Shown here: one piece after another, positions 29,029 through 38,123 of the stretch | Position numbering within the stretch: position 1 is the first letter of the stretch | How the letters are laid out: every line of letters begins with the position of its first letter | NCBI GenBank assembly: GCA_019720755.1 | Contig: CP081303.1 | Span: forward strand, 1,674,001 to 1,738,000 | Origin: Prolixibacteraceae bacterium | GTDB taxonomy: Bacteria; Bacteroidota; Bacteroidia; Bacteroidales; Prolixibacteraceae | DNA: 64,000 nucleotides | Reading direction: 5' to 3' | The notes under the pieces: generated by a model | Database searches by the model: none | Told to the model about the DNA's origin: nothing | What the model saw: the letters and a program-made list of their open reading frames with translations, nothing else | Position numbers and translations under genes: made by a program

Positions 29029-30319
29029 GGTTCATCCATCTTTTGCGTATATATTTTGATGCATTGCTTTTATTCTTAGCATAAAAAAATCTAAGTCACG
29101 ATATCCATATGCTTGTCTTTTGATGGTTTTAATCTTGTTATTTATGCCTTCTAAGGGACCAGTAGAGATATGGCACTTATACCAATTCAGAACTCCTGTT
29201 TTGTGTTTGATTAATAGTTCTACCATTTTCTTAAGCTGAAGTATTCCAGTCTCATTTACCTCTTCTATCCATTGTTTAAGGAATTTTGAAGCGTCTCCAA
29301 TATTATTTTGATTCCATAGCTCCCTCAATTCTTCTTTCAGATAGTATACATAAAACAAAGTGGTATTCGTTTCTAATCCTTTTTCAAGTCTTGAGTCTTC
29401 CTCATTCTTAAGGTTGAGATTCTCTGAATTCTTTAACAATAGCCAACGACTTCCTTTTAAGTTTTTCTTGATAACCTTATCCTTCTCTTTGTTGTTTAGA
29501 TCACTTCTTATTTTACTTATAGTCTCATTTAGTTTCTTTATTATATGAAAATGGTCAAATACAATAGTAGCTTTAGGAGCATTTGTATTTACTGAAAGAA
29601 TATAGGCAGGTGACATATCAATGGCAACAGACTCTATTTGGACTTTATTGATCTTTATCCATTTCCAAAAAGAAACCAATGCCTCAGAACCTTTACCTTC
29701 TCCTACATGTAAAACGACTCATTTATCTAAGTCATATACACAAGTCATATATATATCCCTTCTTCACTGCGAATTCATCGATTGCTATATGTTTCACCCC
29801 CTTTAGCCTAGGAGAATGATATTTTGATTTTAAGTGCGACTTAATGATCTCTTTTATAATATTCCAATTAAGGTCTAGAAGTCGACTGATTGATTGAATC
29901 GTCATATGTGAAGAGAGAAGTAAAACCATCTTCTCTAAAGAGCGAATATAGGACTTCTGCTCTTTGGCAAACCTTAAATGTTCCTGTCGTACGATCTTGC
30001 ATTTTTCACAATAATGGCGTTGAACATCTATGATAATAACACGCTTCTTCTTGCCTATCATTGGCCCCCCTAAAAACTACGTCTAACAACTCCGCAACAA
30101 ATAACGTGCAATCTTTTACAGCGACTACAATGTAGTTTGTCTTAACATCAAAGTGAAAGGTATCCCCAACATAAGTTGTGGATAATAATTGTTGGTCTTG
30201 TAAACCTAGACAATGAAATATACTACTGGTATTCATGATCTATAGAGTTTTTGGATAGAAATAACTATAGAATATGTTTACCAGTTTTTTTGTTCATATA
30301 CGCAATTCATGGAAGAACC
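29029..30319 (-). mobile_element. Degenerate ISL3-family element
   Basis: About 1,291 bp bounded by imperfect terminal repeats, GGTTCATCCATCTTTTGCG at the left and GGTTCTTCCATGAATTGCG (complementary strand) at the right. The 8 bases on either side do not match, so one flank has been rearranged. It truncates an IS3 element on one side and an ABC permease gene on the other. Confidence 0.82.
29032..30236 (-). pseudogene. ISL3-family transposase with frameshifts
   Basis: Three pieces in different frames read in order. 30236 to about 30100 is the N-terminus; 30061 to 29732 has the cysteine pair YCEKC, the HTH region and the first catalytic block IAIDEFAVKKGY; 29679 to 29032 has AIDMSPAYILSV, FDHFHIIKKLNE and the C-terminal block CHISTGPLEGINNKIK. 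At least two frameshifts separate them. The N-terminal zinc-finger cysteines are only recoverable in a third frame near 30100. Not functional as written. Confidence 0.85.
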
Positions 30320-30507
30320 ATAAACATGCTGTTTTTTGCAAAAGAACTAAACAATTGAAGTATTCCTTCTTGAAAACCATTTCCTGCACCTAATAATAAA
30401 ATCAAAATAAAAATTCCCCATGCAACTCCAAATCCTGCGAGTACGCTTCTTGTTTTATTCTGTTTTATGGAACTAAAAGATTCTTGTATGGGACTTATTA
30501 AATTCAA
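30307..30507 (-). pseudogene. MacB/FtsX-type ABC permease, N-terminal stub
   Basis: Residues 1 to about 62 of a MacB-like permease: SSIKQNKTRSVLAGFGVAWGIFILILLLGAGNGFQ is the usual N-terminal juxtamembrane stretch and first helix. The frame then runs into the ISL3 end (from 30319 leftwards) and stops. The remaining ~340 residues are absent from the window. Confidence 0.75.
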
Positions 30508-30653
30508 AATACTATTATAATTAACGTGATTAGAGACAATTAGTGTTATAAATTCTTAGCACAGACCTAAAATTCAAGGAATATTAAAATAGGGCAACCA
30601 GACTCAGTTGAGTCACAAAGTTCTTTATAATTGGAAAAATATTTAGAATACTA

Positions 30654-32195
30654 CTATAAATAAAAAACATTGCCATTTTTCACAAAGAAAGGTCGTTGAT
30701 TTGGCTCAGCTAATTTAAAAAGAGCATTTCTAGGTACATTATTAAAGTTTAATTTATATTGCAAACTATTTTTTTCACATAAACTATCGCTACTCAGTAT
30801 ATTAGATTGAATTTTATTATTGTTTCTGTATATGTCTGGAGTTGTTCTAGCTATGCACTTCCACCCATTATCCCACATTAAAAGATTATATGCTTTGTGC
30901 TTTGTAATGTTTTCACGATATAACAACCAATGCCAACGCCACACAATCAAATCCTTGATTGTATCTGTTTTTAAACTATCAGCAGTAAAACTGAACATAG
31001 TATTATCTTTATCTATATAAAAAGGACTATCCATAGGAGCAGATTGGTATGTCATAAACACCTGCGGCATGTACAAGATTTCTTTCCCCATATTTTTATA
31101 TTTTACACCTTCTTTTGTTTTAGAACCATACCAAACAATTCGCCAATCGTTATTGTTCCATACAGAGATTACTGGTAATCCTTTGTGCTCTTTATTTGGG
31201 CTGATGATAATATCCGTACATTCAATATAGTTTTTGGTAACATCCTTAAAATTAGGTATCAGTAAAAAACCAGGTCTTTTATACCCATCCGTCTCAGATA
31301 AAATATTTTTATTTACAGAGAATTGTTTTCGAAGTACTTTTGGTGCTTTAAAATAAAAAGGGACACCACTTCCAAATTCACCTAAATTATAGGGTTCCCA
31401 TTTTTCAGGCCCAATTTTTATCGCATTCCACTCATGTCTTGAATTATTATTTCCCCACGCAGGAATAAAATCGATACTACAAGGAATGCCTACAGACCGC
31501 ATTGACATGGCGCCAAGTGCAGCACAATGAGTACACGTCCCTCCTTTATGCAATTGCATTTCTTGATAAGTCATATCCTTAGGATACAAACCATAGCGTT
31601 TGTCATATTTAAACTGCTTACTTATCTCCCGATCAACCAACATGGCTACATCCTCAATAGCATCAGAGCTCAAAGTGTCTATCTTTGATTTCAATTGTAG
31701 CCATAAAGGATTCCACCAATTATTTAAAGTTTCATATTTTACCCTATATGGTAGTACATATTCATAAAAACAACTATCGGTATAGTGTAGAGAATTAGAA
31801 ATATAAGAACGTGACTCAAATGCTAAATTAATTCGATCAATAAGGAAATCTGATTTAATTGTTTTAAGATCTTCGCTAATCCCTATTATTTAAAAACGCG
31901 CATCAAGTGAATCCATTGCACCTCTCACTTCTTCCACATTATTATAATTATTGGGAATAACTCGACTATTGTGCGAGTCGTTAAATTGCATTGCCCCATG
32001 AGAAGACATATTGATAATTAGAAATTCCAGTGCCTTCCTTTTGTCCATATTAATGGAAGGGTCATTTAATGCTTCCATCAAATTATCTTTATTGTCTCCT
32101 GATAATTTTATTGACTTCTGAAAAGGCGTGTCACAACTAATCATTAATATTAATAGGTTAATAATGCATGCTATTTTGTTCATCTTAATATTCAT
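30654..32195 (-). pseudogene. Transglutaminase-like lipoprotein copy C, one in-frame stop
   Basis: Read from 32195 (a second ATG five codons in may be the true start): lipobox ILMISC, a helical domain with KALEFLIINMSSHGAMQF, then a single TAA at 31890-31892. The same frame resumes at once and contains EYVLPYRVKYETLNNWW and the transglutaminase-like core KGGTCTHCAALG...RHEWNAI (Cys and His of the triad). It ends with a degenerate version of the C-terminal tail. 513 codons in total. It is homologous to copy B (14872-16866) but shorter. The second half (31694-30654) alone lacks any export signal. No intact partner gene is adjacent. Confidence 0.8.
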
Positions 32196-32496
32196 TATTT
32201 AAACATTATTTAAATATTATCTAAACATTATTTAGTAGGCTCTAAAAGTACCCTGATGCGTAAATTATCTTTCATAAATCAAACTTAAAAGCATTTTATA
32301 ACAGAATAGATTACACTGTTACTCAACAATCTTACCATGAGACAAACCTCAAAAATGAATTTATAGGATAAACATATTAATATTATAATTAACCTGCAAA
32401 CGTTTTCGTAATTTATGTAAAAAAAATAAATATACATTAATTTCAATCCTCAGTCTATAAATAGGTTTTGCTGATAAAGAATCAGAAAGTTAATTT

Positions 32497-32556
32497 GGTT
32501 TACCCATCTTTTGCGTATAGATCTTGATACATTTCTTTTATTATTAGCATAAAAAA
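32497..32556 (-). mobile_element. 60-bp scar of an ISL3-type left end
   Basis: GGTTTACCCATCTTTTGCG followed by a stretch ending AGCATAAAAAA. It closely matches the left end of the ISL3 element at 29029-29090, including coding sequence for the transposase C-terminus. It is cut off shortly before the IS1182-like element. Confidence 0.65.
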
Positions 32557-32574
32557 GGAGGTGAAGGATGTTGT

Positions 32575-34303
32575 GAGGTCACTGAAAAAGTAACAATGTA
32601 TTACTTCATATTTATTTGACTTGATGCTTTTTTTATCTTAGCTATCAAATTACATAGCTATGCTCGTTCAACAACAATCGCTTCAATTCAGCCGATACGA
32701 TGAATTGTACGATTTGATTATTACAGAGAATAATATTCTCCGTCAAATTTAATACTCTTGTCGATTTTAGGTTCATTTACAATGAGCTTTCGGAGAAATA
32801 TTGTCATGACAATGGTAGAAATGCATAAAGTCCAATCAGGATGTTTAAATACTTATTATTGAAGTGTATTTATACGATCTCAGATGTTGATGTTGTTGAA
32901 CGTTCACGATATGATATGTCTTTCAAATACTTTCTTGATATGTCTCCAGAATCAGATGTAATTAATTCAAACTCACTCACTAAGTTTCGGAAGCTAAGAT
33001 TCAAAGACAATGATCTGCTCAATTTATTAATTGGCAAAACAGTTTAGGTAGCAATGGATAAGGGTATTATTAAAGCAAAATCAATAATAGTTGATGCTAC
33101 CCATACTAAATCACGATTGAATCCTCTATCAGCAATTGAAGTATTAAAGGAGCGTGCCAAATTACTTCGTAAAACCATATATACTCAGGATGAAGAATAT
33201 AAATCAAAACTTCCGGCAAAGAATGAAGACGATGATTTGTCTAATGAGCTTGAATACTGCTTAGAATTAACAAAGACTATTCTCAAGGATGAGAGTTTTT
33301 CGATGATTCCAGCTATTCGAGAGAAATTAAACTTGCTAAAAGAGACTATTGATGATACTCAAGATCACTATACAATATCGAACGATAAAGATGCTAGAAT
33401 AGGACATAAATCTGCAGATTCCTCATTTTTTGGATATAAGACTCATCTAGCAATTACAGAAGAAAGGATAATTACTGCAGCCACAGTAACCTCTGGAGAG
33501 AAAGGTGGTGGACCACAATTACCTGCATTAATAAAACAAATTAAGAGAATGGTATAGAAGTTGATACTGTTATTGGAGATGGAGCATACTCAGGAAAAGA
33601 TAATTTAGAAAACGCAGAAGAGCAAAATATTAAAATTGTAGCAAGACTAACCCCACATGTAAGTAAAGGTTTTAGAAAGAAGGAAGATGAATTTGAATTC
33701 AATAAAGATGCAGGGATGTATATTTGCCCAGCAGGGCACATAGCTAATAAGAAGAGCAAAGCAAGGAAAGAAGAATATCGGCACAAATCAATCATATTGT
33801 TATTACTTTGATATTAAGAAATGTCAGACATGTTCAAAAAGACAAGGATGTTATAAAGATGGAGCAAAAAGTAAGACCTACTCTGTTAAGATAAACGGAG
33901 AAACACATAGTAAGCAAATTGAATTAGAGAAGACAGAGTTTTTTAAGGAGAAAGCTAAGCAAAGATATAAGGTTGAAGCAAAGAATGGTGAATTAAAGAA
34001 TAGACATGGTTACGATAGAGCAATTGCATATGGCTTAGAGAATATGAGTTTGCAAGCTGCGATGATAATTTTTGCAGTTAATCTCAAAAGAATTATAAAA
34101 CTACAGTAAGAATATACGTAATCCCGAAGCTATATCTATTTTCATGAATTATGCCTAATAGAGAGCCAAAAAACTGATTCTAGTTAATCTAAAAAAATAA
34201 ACGAAAAATCGGGTTACAGTTAGTTGACTTCTTTAAATCACACTAATGCAACCCGATTTTACTATAAGCTTATCCAAAGATAAAGGACATTTTCAGTGGC
34301 CTC
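32575..34303 (+). mobile_element. Degenerate IS1182-like element
   Basis: About 1.73 kb with terminal inverted repeats GAGGTCACTGAAAA at the left and, on the complementary strand, GAGGCCACTGAAAA at the right. It contains a broken transposase and, near 34208-34256, a widely spaced inverted repeat (AAAATCGGGTT ... AACCCGATTTT) that may end transcription. No target duplication was recognised. Confidence 0.78.
32660..34109 (+). pseudogene. IS1182-family transposase with several frame breaks
   Basis: The order of fragments follows a full transposase: LQFSRYDELYDLII near 32685, MFKYLLLKCIYTISDVDVVER (32841), KAKSIIVDATHTKSRLNP (33066), DARIGHKSADSSFFGYKTH (about 33390), then in another frame VIGDGAYSGKDN (about 33570) and CPAGH (about 33725), and in a third frame the Cys-rich CQTCSKRQGCYKDGAKS and the tail (stop 34107-34109). 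Frame breaks lie near 32750, 33047-33054, 33555 and 33790. It is not functional as one frame. Confidence 0.85.
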
Positions 34304-34643
34304 TATTTTGGTTTTGAGTTTTTCCGAAGAGTATGCATGTAACTTTGGAGATGGATGAATGTTGATTTGATTTATGAAGTATAAGTCGATGTATCTATAT
34401 TTACCGAAGGGTGAAGTTGAGTTTTGGGATCTTTATTTTTTTGATCTAAAATTAGTAAATTATGTAGAGGGAATTATTCTGGTTGATTCGACGAAATGAT
34501 TTAGTAAATTGAGCTTTTTTTATATTGGACATCTATTTGTAATATTTTAACTATCTTGTAGTTATAAAGTAGTTATTGATTTATATAGTTTGGCATGGCA
34601 GTTAAAAATGAGCCCCTTTTTCGTGAAGAAGAAGGGGCTTGTT
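34304..34643. other. Intergenic spacer with terminator
   Basis: No gene seen. At its right edge lies the hairpin at 34611-34639; the rest is A+T rich without repeats that I could identify. Confidence 0.4.
34611..34639 (-). terminator. Terminator hairpin of the small membrane-protein gene
   Basis: AGCCCCTT (34611-34618) pairs with AAGGGGCT (34632-34639). On the minus strand a T-rich run (CATTTTTAAC) follows, right after the stop of the gene at 34644, which supports that gene being real. Confidence 0.65.
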
Positions 34644-34940
34644 TTAGTTTTGGCGGTTGCGTCCGAAGAGGAAACACATGACGTAGGCTAGGTATTCTGT
34701 GAATTTGTGGAGGGTTGGGGATGGGATGTTGAGTTTGTGACCAAAGAGACATGTGAAGAGGATGATGAGGATTACTATTTCATGGATGTTGCGATCCAAG
34801 AAGCCTGTGGTGGTGGTTTGGTTGGCTTGGATGTTGCGGTTGCGTGCGTCTTGTTTGTCGGCTGTGGAGGTGTTTTTGATGATTCGGTCGGAGATGTGAC
34901 GAGCTGTTCTGGTAAAGTGTTTGATGTTTTTTGTTTTCAT
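34644..34940 (-). CDS. Small membrane protein, possibly holin-like
   Basis: A 98-residue protein: a polar, Asn/Thr-rich N-terminal half and a C-terminal half with a strong hydrophobic segment (EIVILIILFTCLFGHKL, about 53-69) and a second weaker one (about 80-93), ending in Arg residues. It is the last gene of a minus-strand block that includes a T7-lysozyme-like amidase. A small two-helix protein beside an amidase suggests a holin/endolysin arrangement, but a plain membrane protein is equally possible. The terminator just downstream supports expression. Confidence 0.5.
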   Translation of the reverse strand: MKTKNIKHFTRTARHISDRIIKNTSTADKQDARNRNIQANQTTTTGFLDRNIHEIVILIILFTCLFGHKLNIPSPTLHKFTEYLAYVMCFLFGRNRQN

Positions 34941-35009
34941 GGGATATGTTTTTTTGTAATTATATTGTCACTTTGGTTGAGGTTGGAACTTTTCTTGGAT
35001 AAGCTTCTG

Positions 35010-35027
35010 CCCTTCGACAAGCTCAGG
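35010..35027 (+). repeat. REP-like repeat copy 1
   Basis: CCCTTCGACAAGCTCAGG. The same 18-mer recurs at 35141-35158, and with one change at 35224-35241. Confidence 0.8.
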
Positions 35028-35140
35028 ACCTTCTTTTGATAGGCTTTGGATATTCACTTCGAAAGGTTTTGGAATCGTCCATGGATAATATCTTGAATTG
35101 CACTTTGATAGGTTCGAGAACCATTCTTGGTAAACTCCTG

Positions 35141-35158
35141 CCCTTCGACAAGCTCAGG
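35141..35158 (+). repeat. REP-like repeat copy 2
   Basis: Identical 18-mer CCCTTCGACAAGCTCAGG. Each copy is accompanied by a nearby TTTGATAGG word, so the repeated unit is longer than the core. Confidence 0.8.
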
Positions 35159-35223
35159 GACCTTCCTTTATAAAGGAAACGTATTTTGATAGGGTTCGTA
35201 ATTGTCCTTTGGAAAGGATTCTG

Positions 35224-35241
35224 CCCTTCGACAGGCTCAGG
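35224..35241 (+). repeat. REP-like repeat copy 3
   Basis: CCCTTCGACAGGCTCAGG, one base different from copies 1 and 2, in the same orientation. Confidence 0.8.
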
Positions 35242-35684
35242 AACCATCCATGGAATGTTTTAATGTTCTATTAGATGTGTTATGGAGCTTGTATCGATAT
35301 GTACTGTGATTTTCATTTGATTATTAGTGTGATTAAGGTTATTCATGTTCTGGTATTATTTTAGAGTATGTATTCATGTTTGAATAATGGCAAGCTGAAG
35401 TTTTATAATAGAAGACAGTGAGAAGGTTCCTGGGGATTAAAGGAGCCTCTCAAAGTCTGTCTTCCTAACTTGATTTTAACCTTACACAATTGAGAATTAA
35501 CCAGATATTATTTGGACCTGTGTTGCGATGCTATTGAAGGATATTCAGAATGTCTTTGTCTAATTAATTGTATTGTTCTTCTGATGTCCTTTTGTTGTGA
35601 ATGAAAGACTAAGGAGCGATAAGAGGCTCCATTAGTCTATCTACACTAGCAAAACCCCACTTTGGTTTTGAGTATTATGGCTTA

Positions 35685-36062
35685 TTATCTATCGTATGGA
35701 TGGAAGTTCTGTTCTTCTTGCCTTTTGAGTATATCTTCCACTTTCTCCTTTGGGTATATAGAGAGAAGTTCTTGGATATATTCTTCTTTCTTTTGTTGTC
35801 TTTTGATCGCATAACGTTTTTCTCGTTTTATTTTTAGCCGGTATTGATGCGTTACATATTTGTCTAGTTGTTTGATTTCTGGTATTAGGTAGTCTTTCCC
35901 TAGTCTAACGACCATATCCCGAACAAGTAGTTTTCGTTCTGCATAGCGAAGGGTTAAAAGTTCTGGGTGTTTCTCTTGCATTTTTTTCACTATTAAACTG
36001 CAGTCTGCTACAGTATTGAGTGTTTTGAGAATTTTCTTTCGCTCTCTTTTGGTCAACTTCAT
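35685..36062 (-). CDS. Small basic coiled-coil protein, unknown function
   Basis: A 125-residue protein very rich in Lys, Arg and Glu, with long predicted helices (TKRERKKILKTLNTV and a Lys/Arg/Gln-rich 80-115 segment). No signal or membrane segment. The composition suits a nucleic-acid-binding or structural protein, but I recognise no family. It lies 96 bases downstream of the amidase gene on the same strand. The candidate terminator at about 35607-35637 follows it. Confidence 0.6.
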   Translation of the reverse strand: MKLTKRERKKILKTLNTVADCSLIVKKMQEKHPELLTLRYAERKLLVRDMVVRLGKDYLIPEIKQLDKYVTHQYRLKIKREKRYAIKRQQKKEEYIQELLSIYPKEKVEDILKRQEEQNFHPYDR

Positions 36063-36158
36063 CTTAGATGCATTTAATGAGTTAAGCGTTTATTTAAGGG
36101 TAAAACACTTGAACCTTTGTTCATAGATCTCCCTCAACATGATGGCGTTTACGAGTTG

Positions 36159-36551
36159 CTATAATTGCTCTATGATCTTAGATAGATCGAAGTTTGGGCA
36201 AGTCTTATGTTTGTTAAAATGGTTGTGGCCAAAGATATTTTCTTTGGGAACTTTAAAATCACGCATTATCTTTTTGAGTAGGATTACCAGAAAGTGGAAT
36301 TGTTCCTGGGAGAAATCGTTTCGTCCAGTGAGACAAATTCCAATAGAGTCGATGTTGTGACCTTTGCAGTGCGCACCAATCATTTCGAGGGATCTACCCC
36401 ATTTGATTCGACCATTTTTAGTGATCACAAAATGGTATCCAATATCTTGCCATCCTCTATCGAGGTGCCATTGACGAATCGTTTTGACGTTGTCGTGGTG
36501 AGGGTTGTCGCTGTCGGAGCAGTGGATAATGACATTGTTAATATTTCTCAT
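36159..36551 (-). CDS. N-acetylmuramoyl-L-alanine amidase (T7 lysozyme-like)
   Basis: A 130-residue single-domain amidase_2/PGRP enzyme that cuts the lactyl-amide bond of peptidoglycan. The zinc-site residues are visible: His in VIIHCSDSD near the N-terminus, His in GHNHFNKHKTCPNFD near the C-terminus with the Cys of the T7-type triad, plus GYHFVITKNGRI and SIGICLTG. No signal peptide, so export would need a holin or lysis. Such short amidases occur in Bacteroidota mobile elements and phages. It overlaps the upstream gene by four bases (ATGA). Confidence 0.88.
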   Translation of the reverse strand: MRNINNVIIHCSDSDNPHHDNVKTIRQWHLDRGWQDIGYHFVITKNGRIKWGRSLEMIGAHCKGHNIDSIGICLTGRNDFSQEQFHFLVILLKKIMRDFKVPKENIFGHNHFNKHKTCPNFDLSKIIEQL

Positions 36552-37294
36552 GGCTTTAGTTTTAAGTTAAAGGTGATGGTTGCAGTCTCTTTTAGGATCG
36601 ATTTCCTATTCGTGGTGAAGATATGAGGAAGCTCCACTGAATTGGATTTAAAAGAAGCTAGTTCTTCTGCAGAGATATTTAGCTTTTGGTATGCATTCTT
36701 AAAGGATAGTAGTTTTAATGTGGCCGCTTCTTGTCGAATACGATAGATTTGCACCTCTGTGGTTTTGAGCGCTTTTGCAAAATATGATGTAGGCACACAA
36801 AATATGGCAAGGCTCACTACTGAAGTGTTCAAGTTATTGTCTTTGACGCACAGCTTTTGAATGATCTTTTTTGGATTTTGGTTGTGATATATCTGTTGCT
36901 CCACCAGATATCTTTTAAAGGCTATGTTGTATAGAAGCGCAGCCTTGCAGGTGGTTTTGAGGTTGAATATATCGTATGACTTTAACCAGATTAGTGCTCT
37001 TGTAGCATTGCTGTTACCAAGAGCGTTCTGTATCTCTTTTAAAGACCTGATCTTGTAGCAGCTTCCACTTGTATCTTTGACGATAAATCGGATCTTGATT
37101 AGAGATGATATTCTTCGTTTGAGTGTAGCGTATGAAATTTGAAGAGAAGTTGTTGCTTCTGTGATGGTTTTTTGGTCCAGTAGTATCTGTTTTTTTCCTA
37201 AAAACAGGAAATGACAGTATGTTTGAAAAGAAGGGAGCGCCCTCTTTCTAAAGACATGTTCAATGACTGTAATAGGAATACTTTGGTATAACAT
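36548..37294 (-). CDS. Winged-helix-like protein, possible replication or regulatory factor
   Basis: About 248 residues from an ATG at 37294 (an upstream ATG at 37330 would add 12 residues). The N-terminal third has a winged-helix pattern (LDQKTITEATTSLQISYATLKRRISSL). The middle and C-terminal parts are helical with a second possible HTH near ALKTTEVQIYRIRQE. No clear relative recognised; mobile-element replication initiators and transcription factors share this layout. It is coupled to the amidase gene. Confidence 0.6.
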   Translation of the reverse strand: MLYQSIPITVIEHVFRKRALPSFQTYCHFLFLGKKQILLDQKTITEATTSLQISYATLKRRISSLIKIRFIVKDTSGSCYKIRSLKEIQNALGNSNATRALIWLKSYDIFNLKTTCKAALLYNIAFKRYLVEQQIYHNQNPKKIIQKLCVKDNNLNTSVVSLAIFCVPTSYFAKALKTTEVQIYRIRQEAATLKLLSFKNAYQKLNISAEELASFKSNSVELPHIFTTNRKSILKETATITFNLKLKP

Positions 37295-37454
37295 AATACA
37301 CTGATTATAAGTTATAATAAGGATATGCAAGAGCTGTCAACCAATGGGCATACACGTTATCTAATACATAGATGGTTAAAGGCGCCCTTTTTCGCCTGTG
37401 GTTAGCGCGCTAGAGGGTAGGAGACGCAATCCTACTCGACGGCTATAGTATGAC

Positions 37455-37739
37455 TTAATCCTTCGTTTTCGTATTGTAATTATCTGAAAGAATCTTCATG
37501 ATATCGGATTCTTTATAGAGTATTTTACCTCCTAGTCTGGTGAATGGGAGTCTTTTTGATGATCTGAGGTTCTGCAGTTTTCGTTGAGAAATATGCAGAA
37601 GGTTCATGACATCCTGGGCATCGAGCCATACCTCTTTTTTTTGAGGGAGAAGATTGATCTGTTCTTTAAGGTTTAAAAGAATGTTGATCATAGTGTCTAT
37701 GGTTCGGTTGATTTTGACACGTTGCTCTTTTTGATTCAT
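37455..37739 (-). CDS. Excisionase/MerR-like helix-turn-helix protein
   Basis: A 94-residue DNA-binding protein. The C-terminal part, WLDAQDVMNLLHISQRKLQN then LPFTRLGGKILYKESDI, is the classic HTH_17 excisionase-type domain found in Bacteroidota integrative elements. The N-terminal part is a Leu-rich helix. No integrase gene is present in the window, so this may be a leftover of a larger element. The inverted CACGTG repeats upstream (37896-37915 and near 38011) are candidate binding sites. Confidence 0.8.
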   Translation of the reverse strand: MNQKEQRVKINRTIDTMINILLNLKEQINLLPQKKEVWLDAQDVMNLLHISQRKLQNLRSSKRLPFTRLGGKILYKESDIMKILSDNYNTKTKD

Positions 37740-37895
37740 ACGGAGGAGATCTAGGGATTAAGTACTCTTGTGATTTTTGTGTGGTAGTAATCATTTTTGA
37801 GATGTAATGGATGGTTAATAATTTGTTTTTTATGCCCAATAGAATTGGGATTATCTTTAGATCAAAGTTAAGTGGGAAATAGATACGATCTGTCG

Positions 37896-37915
37896 CACGT
37901 GTGGCAACACACGTG
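37896..37915. promoter_or_regulatory. CACGTG-centred inverted repeat, possible operator
   Basis: Eight-base arms CACGTGTG / CACACGTG around GCAA. A diverged inverted relative (GTCGC plus CACGTGTG on the complementary strand) occurs at 38009-38024. Position upstream of the excisionase-like gene suggests regulator or recombinase binding. Confidence 0.4.
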
Positions 37916-38079
37916 TAAGACAAAATGAGTAGAAGTGGGAATTTGTCCGAGCTATCCGTACCGATAAGAGATATAAAAAGGGTAAAAAAATTTAAAATTT
38001 GTTGTTAACACACGTGCACGCGACACTAAGTAAGTGGGATTTCAATGGCTAAATATTAGAGATAATGATAGATTTAAGT

Positions 38080-38110
38080 CTAATAATGCGCAGAGTGTGC
38101 GCATTATTAG
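38080..38110 (-). terminator. Hairpin after the regulator-like pseudogene
   Basis: Perfect 13-bp stem CTAATAATGCGCA / TGCGCATTATTAG with a 5-base loop. It lies 14 bases downstream of the end of the minus-strand gene at 38124. Confidence 0.65.
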
Positions 38111-38123
38111 GATATTCAAAGAT

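Larger units (their letters stand above)
34941..35684. other. Intergenic region with REP-like repeats and stem-loops
   Basis: Holds three copies of CCCTTCGACAAGCTCAGG-type repeats (35010-35241). It also has two related long stem-loops: GAAGACAG (35411-35418) pairing with CTGTCTTC (35457-35464), and AGACTAAGGAGC (about 35607-35618) pairing with a GCTCC-ATTAGTCT arm (about 35625-35637). The second sits just downstream of the gene at 35685-36062 and may be its terminator. No gene is supported. Confidence 0.55.
37740..38123. other. Intergenic region with palindromic CACGTG sites and a hairpin
   Basis: Contains the perfect hairpin CACGTGTG-GCAA-CACACGTG (37896-37915), a related inverted sequence CACACGTGCACGCGAC about 100 bases away (38009-38024), and the 13-bp hairpin at 38080-38110. 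Probably the control region of the excisionase-like gene. No gene supported. Confidence 0.5.

Noticed and set aside
28764-29039. Complete small IS3 gene starting at Met-Asp-Glu-Pro
   Set aside because: That start is encoded by the ISL3 end; the real transposase is truncated there.
35023-35247. Minus-strand open frame containing PEPVEG and LSLSKG words
   Set aside because: The words come from the REP-like repeat itself, a well-known source of spurious proteins.
37395-37445. Short tRNA-like fold with a possible D-arm and the hairpin GGGTAGGA / TCCTACTC
   Set aside because: No acceptor stem, no T-arm, and no T before the supposed anticodon, so not a tRNA.
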